47,889 nt of DNA from NCBI GenBank assembly GCA_002746605.1, contig PDPT01000052.1, positions 1-47,889 on the forward strand, written 5' to 3'. This DNA is from Ignavibacteriota bacterium (GTDB taxonomy: Bacteria > Bacteroidota > Ignavibacteria > Ignavibacteriales > Melioribacteraceae). Each line of letters begins with the position of its first letter. Position 1 is the stretch's first letter. Positions 44,901-47,889 of this stretch are shown here, one piece after another. The notes beneath the pieces were generated by a model, which had not been told where the DNA came from, searched no databases, and worked only from the letters and a program-made list of their open reading frames with translations. The translations under genes were made by a program, and so were the position numbers.

Positions 44901-45643
44901 AATACGAAATGACAAAACATCTTGTAAATTTACTTAAAGGCGGAAGCAACGGTAAAAGTCAAGGTAAGAATATTCAGCTTGGAAGACTTTCAACCGACTT
45001 AGGCAGAAAAGGAAAAGAAATAAGTGGTCCTCAAAAAGCAGCAAGAGATATGGTGAAGATGATTCAAGAAGTAAGAATTGCTAAACCTGAAATAAATGAA
45101 AATAAAAATTATATTCACAATGAAATAAGAGAAAAGTATAGCCATATTTTTAATTCTCATAAAACAAGTTCTGAGATTACAAGATATAATTTTTATTTGT
45201 ATCAATTGGAAAAAATGCGTAAAGCGGAATTTGTAAGATTGGATAATGAAAAAATTAAGGTCGATTTATCGGCAATTAAAGGTTTTAAACCTGTAGCGAA
45301 AAATAAAAAATTCAGTCCTCTTTTGATAACACCCAACATCAACATAGAACTTACTGCATTTACAGAAAGCTATGAACAATTGATGGAATTACCGAACAGT
45401 TACCAATATGCCGAAGAATTTTATAAAAATACAAATAAACTTTATGTAGCTGAAGGTTATAGTGCAGAAACTATTCACAATAATATGATTCTGCAACTTT
45501 TAATTCTTAACGGATATTTAAATATTGAAGATATTCCGCGTGGCAGAATAACAGAAAAAGTCAATAGAGAAACACTTGCAGCCGCTAAGTTTGCAGTAGT
45601 TAAGAGATTAAACGAAAGTAGTAAAACGAAAAAGAAAAAATAA
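38996..45643 (+). CDS. Giant 2215-aa protein: PLP aminotransferase core plus HprK/PEPCK-type kinase domain, function unknown
   Basis: Residues 1-590 are charged, helix-rich and unassigned (they include an odd Gly-rich spot, E456-G-G-G-R-G). Residues about 600-1030 form a fold-type I aminotransferase: N669-D-P-S-N-P-S-G (NPxxPTG loop), D702-E-A-Y705, lysine K746 in S743-T-T-K-N-L-G-A-T-G-S-R754-L-G, and R983 in FLRFSLGD as possible carboxylate-binding Arg. Residues about 1030-1640 are unassigned helices. Residues about 1650-1900 form a P-loop kinase of the HPr-kinase/PEP-carboxykinase superfamily: MPIHGSLFAI, G1686-D-S-G-V-G-K1692-S-E, D1720 in IAGDMF, GTEEGD (1736-1741), R1778 and LTASNY. The C-terminal 300 residues are basic and unassigned. 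No signal peptide or membrane helix. One intact frame argues for selection. Domain calls good, function unknown. Confidence 0.85.
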   Translation: MQVKGKPKLKLRTDAKDFINLYKSLGERAENFVPNDVLITLKNFVLLCYEEPIDPAKQLTQIDKYILEFKELLPGYKDVSLMLFPHDDSKAFQYRRKKRTFESKLRYFIDTEAVDEKAKVETQNILNTHDYSVGTPPVTEAHLSLMYKLILGDDVAELRKFRDVIGIIGDVEEAQWNYLMDVLEQMIIQSSHYTTAAEKADFLNRSFLTINFKGLDGFIRTVVGGSSSTAIDLFKKEIFFESDVKIIDFINEDKFFEDIKDDRTSIFLVKIESMRKNIFNNKKWFPYLTRIVLIDNSAESQSTNTTLVFSFHNKIIDVLNKVHTKKLGALANSQLNLRLILDKVNDENLNKFRLAAKNKITDYDEELKKFKTEQVGNDEDALENINLFKFNNFAKQIIKDKYALQKLHDYIVLIQNCKNPKTLKKQNKELISEFELRTKAYFYSNIEHVKIATIVEGGGRGQIRTYGNYLLQRKLKSINPKIVKKCKTIIDIIPDNYQRTLRNHFHKNFGLNLFLEKYKEHITKVENESDNIGRFHNLLIDLGIKDAYDKKNEEEKDIIKEFVNNLSNMDITSIADDVQMIIRDILSDRHLVPYILFNSEASWEYKDLFPEDRFDINPFDLEIGLDEEGRIDFERLHHRLSRMQNNFQIFDDTGSLWDKFCENLTIIINDPSNPSGYTDFNNVELLKLLKYLNNSKITLLLDEAYNDAVLIDNPKEPKWRSISRYIMNNISSLTNINVISSLSTTKNLGATGSRLGAIVATPSKKDVIDFVKKENGIEKGNSNSLYMLVNTIEAAQLAKKIKDRMESELPKEASRYKIKARIEKYIIEEIENYNNKKSTNKQGKTVKRFSPFEGSPLHIFLLEELTSLDKLDILDLPDDFKYKGEPFFIYYQKHLVKEINKFRVNKNFRSESIKRLRIAKEIAGKVLEGKNDVSIDILQSDGSYLFNLYLKEFFFYQDLEKFAQKLALERGIALIPYQTGFLRFSLGDYIEGTEQSYNVFKKELENSLQIVMKYWDLFKKAKTSPENKAKSSEEILDEIFFTPTDREFIKNVLDDFSIIKNISKTKKQGLTISNIMTLYHSFPKDSGVTINTVGKSKNSVFEFYENIGECKDLNGFIKSKAFTKIYENLLPQIYKSIPLIKDLDFNTVINKYGKPTIQKYINNKISYQPSEHVLDDPDEKLIMREILIEMEKILFSDSKVKIMALDASNDVAIDNAKLEGANKILRKYIEELLLHFNLPFEKEAYEPTIEEIVNKAGEQFIEITGIPLTALNLKQYANIFLDKLFAELNQFENFNKVSGIIHSLLFEKIFTDNLDTNNKLLLLFLLQKEDNFQTKVKEKLSRLTERINSREDLEVKLFVEDYVIEILTEELDEVIDEIFQRRYIKTTQAELHKTVRNVALFFIFIINKSRSTEYYDKYTHLLIKFIETEFKEQNSNINEMIQHGITIHKDFRLKNKVLEEFDEGSLKWIEDVMNKCGVIGSEQTVQTHTRIATDAKKREYPIHKIDRAKTVEKNTNSKNLNEIIKNFDTKPSAVFFRERLSKFVKSMDPTDYRCKIIKHGLVKVLYIIQKSYIKYLTDNYRLITADSVSLNDLKDFIPDVILFYGAPEKVFSYPQIGYFNLPGPNGNIKTLLTPLKMKTDYFGNIKKPWLTMMNEKVKEMGGMPIHGSLFAIEEEDGSLFIVQVSGDSGVGKSEMLAAMMLKWLKNDLPGIRSIKSIAGDMFYLFPDTEGNLYGIGTEEGDFSRVTDFDPEFIKYYNTLFESAADSNVEDLNSRSTIRGLCDITMPYKIDIMLTASNYARTEAGITRHKNPENYLLYRDSHGERKEKATSSDNPNFQRTLLRYTGDKAIVEVMDKHGNYLDEVLDWEKDEFTGKFYLCSSYKLIDKLDIEEIINKIFFGKSFKLKEKKCRIVKVKFDIIKNRFIAVVKSLDKNSIDNSEVFIDRAMFSQIFNSLASTPAGQPFIAEEGQYEMTKHLVNLLKGGSNGKSQGKNIQLGRLSTDLGRKGKEISGPQKAARDMVKMIQEVRIAKPEINENKNYIHNEIREKYSHIFNSHKTSSEITRYNFYLYQLEKMRKAEFVRLDNEKIKVDLSAIKGFKPVAKNKKFSPLLITPNINIELTAFTESYEQLMELPNSYQYAEEFYKNTNKLYVAEGYSAETIHNNMILQLLILNGYLNIEDIPRGRITEKVNRETLAAAKFAVVKRLNESSKTKKKK

Positions 45644-45748
45644 AAATTTTCTAGTTTAGAGCGATAATAGTTTCGGAAGCTCAATTTTAATAAGGCTAAG
45701 TTACAAAAAGATAGCAAGTTAAGTAAAGATCGCATAGTTACACTCGTG

Positions 45749-45835
45749 ATGATTGCTAGAAGATATACTACTACTAAAACTGTAAGACAAGGTGATAAAG
45801 AATGGGAAGAAAAAGTACATTTGATGAAGATTTAG
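45749..45835 (+). CDS. Micro-ORF of 28 codons, unknown
   Basis: ATG at 45749 opens a short frame with the product beginning MIARRYTTTKTVRQGDKEW and ending KVHLMKI. I see no clear ribosome binding site before it. It overlaps the next micro-ORF in another frame. It may be non-coding; it is listed because it belongs to a run of three overlapping short frames between the giant gene and the small lipoprotein. Confidence 0.25.
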   Translation: MIARRYTTTKTVRQGDKEWEEKVHLMKI

Positions 45836-45876
45836 ATAAGGTGAAGGAAATAATAAAAACACAACAAGGTAATTAG
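45802..45876 (+). CDS. Micro-ORF of 24 codons, unknown
   Basis: ATG at 45802 has AAGGTG seven bases upstream. The product, MGRKSTFDEDLDKVKEIIK plus five residues, is a charged amphipathic helix. The next short frame begins 9 bases after its stop with AGGAGG in between. It may be a true small protein, a leader peptide, or a gene remnant; I cannot decide from the sequence. Confidence 0.35.
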   Translation: MGRKSTFDEDLDKVKEIIKTQQGN

Positions 45877-45885
45877 GAGGTTGAA

Positions 45886-45936
45886 ATGAATTTGGATGTA
45901 TTAAAATGGGAGGAAAAAGATGACTATAACAATTAG
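45886..45936 (+). CDS. Micro-ORF of 16 codons overlapping the lipoprotein start
   Basis: ATG at 45886 follows a perfect AGGAGG (45875-45880) by five bases, the strongest ribosome binding site in the region. The product is MNLDVLKWEEKDDYNN. Its 3' part overlaps, in a different frame, the ATG of the lipoprotein gene at 45920 and carries that gene's own GGGAGG. The arrangement suits translational coupling or a leader peptide. Confidence 0.4.
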   Translation: MNLDVLKWEEKDDYNN

Positions 45937-46237
45937 GTTGCTACTTATAATTTTAACCTTTGTTTTAATATCATGTTGTCCGGATTATGATTTGACAATT
46001 TACAATGGTAAAAGCACTCAAATTAAGGTAAACGGTAATGATTTGGAAGAATATATTTGTAAAGTAAATAGTCAGACAGAAAATAAAAGTAGTTATACAT
46101 TAGCACTTGATGTTGGAAATAATATTTTTACCATTCAAATGAATGATGGTACTGTCATTGACACAACAATTGTTGTTGGTGGCGAATTGTATTTAAGTAT
46201 TGATTTAGAAACAAAATATCTTAGTGGTTTTGATTAA
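45920..46237 (+). CDS. Small lipoprotein, unknown function
   Basis: The 105-residue protein starts at ATG 45920, preceded by GGGAGG (45908-45913). It has a signal peptide (ITIRLLLIILTFVLIS) with adjacent cysteines (residues 19-20, IS-C-C) as lipidation site, followed by a beta-rich domain (YDLTIYNGKSTQIKVNG, LALDVGNNIFTIQMNDGTV, ELYLSIDLETKYL). I do not recognise a family. It follows three micro-ORFs and no operon partner is seen downstream. The neighbourhood looks accessory. Confidence 0.7.
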   Translation: MTITIRLLLIILTFVLISCCPDYDLTIYNGKSTQIKVNGNDLEEYICKVNSQTENKSSYTLALDVGNNIFTIQMNDGTVIDTTIVVGGELYLSIDLETKYLSGFD

Positions 46238-46347
46238 AGTAACATTAAACAGCAAGCTCAAATTGATTTAAAATTTAACTATTACTTATTTAATACAACA
46301 ACTTTTCATATGCATCCATGATTAGAAACACCTGAGCGCCACTACCG

Positions 46348-46956
46348 TCACTTTGATAGGTATGTTATATAGCGTTTATATTTTATTTTTTTCTTTCTAG
46401 AATTTTTCAATTTTAATTTGTAAATCATTCTTACACGCTCAACAGCTTCAGGGTTTTGCCTCCAATATTTCCCTTGAAAATTCCAATATTCGTGAATTTC
46501 CTCTTTGCTACCTACGATTATTCCACCTTTGGATAATTTGTAATTTTCTTTCTTATTTTTTTGTGATATAAGTTTTGCAAATTTGGGAAATTCTTTAATT
46601 GACAGTGCAATTTGCTTATCATACAATTCTTGTGTATGTGTTGAAAACATTGCTAATGCTTTAGCATAAAACAAATAACTATCATGATATTCTGGAAATC
46701 GGTCGCAAATATTTACAACCGCAATATGACGTCCAAACTCAAAACAACAATTGATTGCGTAATATCTAACACCCAAATTGTCTTGTGGACTCAGTTCAAG
46801 TAAATGTGAAAATATCCAATAAGCCTCTTCGAATTTTTCTTTATTATATAGTTTCAACCCGATTTGAAAATATTCTTCTAAAAAAGGTCTATCCCAACTA
46901 TTCTCCCAAGGAATATATCCAGCATGATTTTCGAATTTTGATGGAATTGATGACAA
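46348..46956 (-). CDS. TPR-like protein of unknown function with TTG start
   Basis: The 202-residue protein is helical: FLEEYFQIGLKLYNKEKFEEAYWIFSHLLELSPQD reads as a tetratricopeptide-type helix pair (residues about 25-60), with a second possible pair after it; the rest is Lys-rich and ends KKKIKYKRYITYLSK. No family is recognised. The start is TTG at 46956-46954, supported by AAAGGA (46969-46964) seven bases upstream. The open frame runs further upstream, with no ATG, to a stop about 60 bases away (through YVWKKAKELG), so it might also be a 5'-truncated gene. Conserved context is absent. Confidence 0.6.
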   Translation of the reverse strand: MSSIPSKFENHAGYIPWENSWDRPFLEEYFQIGLKLYNKEKFEEAYWIFSHLLELSPQDNLGVRYYAINCCFEFGRHIAVVNICDRFPEYHDSYLFYAKALAMFSTHTQELYDKQIALSIKEFPKFAKLISQKNKKENYKLSKGGIIVGSKEEIHEYWNFQGKYWRQNPEAVERVRMIYKLKLKNSRKKKIKYKRYITYLSK

Positions 46957-47652
46957 ACCTAATTCCTTTGCTTTCTTCCATACATAAATTATATTGATCT
47001 CTAAAATTTATCTACGCGATATAAATTTTTATTCTACTGCCTAACTATAATATTAAGCAAAATCCTTCTCCCTAATAAAAGAGCTAAGAACGAGATGATT
47101 CTTTATTTTTATTTTGCTACTAATACTTTATTAGTGACAGTTTAATTTATTGTGTTTTCTTGTTTATCAAAAATAACCTTTTTAAAGAAAATATTCCAAG
47201 AATACAACCACTCTATATTTCATTCTTAAGCCAAGTATTATGTCTCAAAACAAATGAACTAAACGCAGAATAAGAATCTGCAAAAGCAAAAGTTAAAAAA
47301 CTTTATGACCGTTGGGAAGAATTGGAAGATAAGTTGAATTATTATATTCTGGAAAAAACTAAACACGGGATACATACTCAAAATAGTTCCCAATTTGCAT
47401 TGGGTAATAATTTAAGTCAGAGTTTATAACTTATTTTGTACTGCCGAGCCCTAAATAGCATTCTAAAATTATCTGGGGCATAATTTAAACTCATCACCCT
47501 CAATTGCAACATGCAAATATTTAGATATTCTATTAAATTATAAGAGTAAATTTTAAATGTAATTTTTTTTTATTTCATCTTAATAACCTAAAAATTATAG
47601 TTATTAAAACAATATTTATAATTATTATTGAGTAGTAAAAATAGGAAATAAT
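46957..47652. other. Long intergenic region with a gene remnant
   Basis: These 696 bases have no complete gene I can support. They include a small palindrome (ACTAATA at 47119-47125 with TATTAGT at 47129-47135) and a plus-strand remnant resembling an ABC-F tail (47274-47429), then about 220 AT-rich bases before the DUF2203 gene. Nothing else was recognised. Confidence 0.5.
47274..47429 (+). pseudogene. Fragment resembling the C-terminal tail of an ABC-F ATPase
   Basis: After a stop codon at 47271-47273, an open frame without start codon reads ESAKAKVKKLYDRWEELEDK and further residues to TAA at 47427-47429. The coiled segment ending in LYDRWEELE matches the C-terminal end of Uup/ABC-F proteins, which close with 'LY.RWEELE'. 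The codons before the stop (KTNELNAE) continue the same pattern, so a stop has broken a formerly longer frame. The following ~30 residues do not match. It is too short and lacks a start, so it is called a remnant. Confidence 0.45.
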
Positions 47653-47889
47653 ATGACTGGAGCAAATGTAAAATATTTCACACCCGAAGAAGCAAACAGA
47701 ACCTTACCTTTGGTAAAAAGAATTATCAAAGATATTTTGAGTTACAGTTCTAAACTGAGAAAAATTTACAGTTCCCTTAATAGTGAAGTAGAAGAAAACA
47801 GAGAAACAAGATATTTACTTTCCTCTATTAAAGGTTTTATATCTGAATTGGATGAAATTGGCTGTATTTACAAAGGTTGGGATTATTCT
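47653..47889 (+). CDS. DUF2203 family protein, N-terminal part, cut by window edge
   Basis: ATG at 47653 (weak GGAAAT upstream) opens a frame still open at the last base, giving 79 residues. The start MTGANVKYFTPEEANRTLPL followed by VKRIIKDILSYSSKL is the typical beginning of DUF2203 proteins ('YFTxEEANxxLP'), and SELDEIGCIYKGWDYS is the beginning of the conserved 'ElxxxGcxlKdxxxGlidF' element. Function of this family is unknown. The C-terminal half lies beyond the window. Confidence 0.85.
   Translation, partial: MTGANVKYFTPEEANRTLPLVKRIIKDILSYSSKLRKIYSSLNSEVEENRETRYLLSSIKGFISELDEIGCIYKGWDYS

Noticed and set aside
45475..45735. Minus-strand frame at the end of the giant gene
   Set aside because: Antisense shadow of the coding region; no recognisable protein features.
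1..47889. tRNA, rRNA, CRISPR arrays and complete insertion sequences
   Set aside because: I looked for T-loop-like sequences, regularly spaced direct repeats and transposase motifs and saw none; a dedicated tool run would be decisive.

Overview
The window looks like a chromosomal segment of an AT-rich Gram-negative bacterium of the FCB group, most likely Ignavibacteriota/Ignavibacteria or a close relative. This is inferred from several traits together: a fused CcoN-CcoO cytochrome oxidase with a mono-haem CcoP, a protein with a type IX secretion (Por) sorting domain, an S46 dipeptidyl-peptidase, an ECF sigma factor followed by two DUF4252 proteins, a short group 1 sigma factor without region 1.1, and weak or absent Shine-Dalgarno sequences. 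No rRNA, tRNA, CRISPR array or complete insertion sequence was seen.

Layout. 1-905: the 5' end of a lipoprotein alpha-N-acetylglucosaminidase running off the left edge, and a small unknown gene. 1091-9639 (minus): a complete cbb3 oxidase locus in the order ccoI-ccoS-ccoNO-ccoQ-ccoP, a strong hairpin, then ccoG-ccoH-SafE-like, so structural, copper-delivery and assembly genes lie together. 9795-11513: a DEAD-box RNA helicase, with a decayed GTCAT...ATGAC repeat behind it. 11736-15682 (minus): a three-gene NtrB/NtrC-type two-component operon whose second kinase carries a pseudo-receiver. 15867-18734 (plus): a type IX-secreted protein and a glycosyltransferase. 18736-20102 (minus): a geranylgeranyl-reductase-like flavoprotein with its ferredoxin. 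20248-23839: a PAS-GAF histidine kinase converging on an aspartase with a fused cyclic-nucleotide-binding domain. 23914-26110: ECF sigma, putative anti-sigma and two DUF4252 proteins in one operon. 26433-35761: M3 peptidase, KtrB/KtrA potassium uptake, succinyl-CoA synthetase beta subunit, a DUF3108 protein, 3-methyladenine DNA glycosylase and a DPP11-like S46 peptidase. 35891-38750 (minus): a membrane-anchored MutS-like ATPase and the primary sigma factor.

The most unusual object is the 2215-residue protein at 38996-45643. It carries a recognisable fold-type I PLP aminotransferase core (about residues 600-1030) and, about 700 residues later, a P-loop kinase domain of the HPr-kinase/PEP-carboxykinase type (about 1640-1900), embedded in long regions I cannot assign. 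I know of no described enzyme with this architecture; it is the best candidate here for an undescribed system.

The right end (45644-47652) looks like an eroding accessory stretch: three overlapping micro-ORFs with good ribosome binding sites, a small lipoprotein, a TTG-initiated gene of unknown function, and a fragment resembling the C-terminal tail of an ABC-F ATPase. The window closes inside a DUF2203 gene.

Functionally the segment combines microaerobic respiration (cbb3), protein and peptide breakdown (M3, S46), amino-acid and TCA metabolism (aspartase, SucC) and a dense set of regulators. Function calls rest on motifs read by eye; no database search was run.
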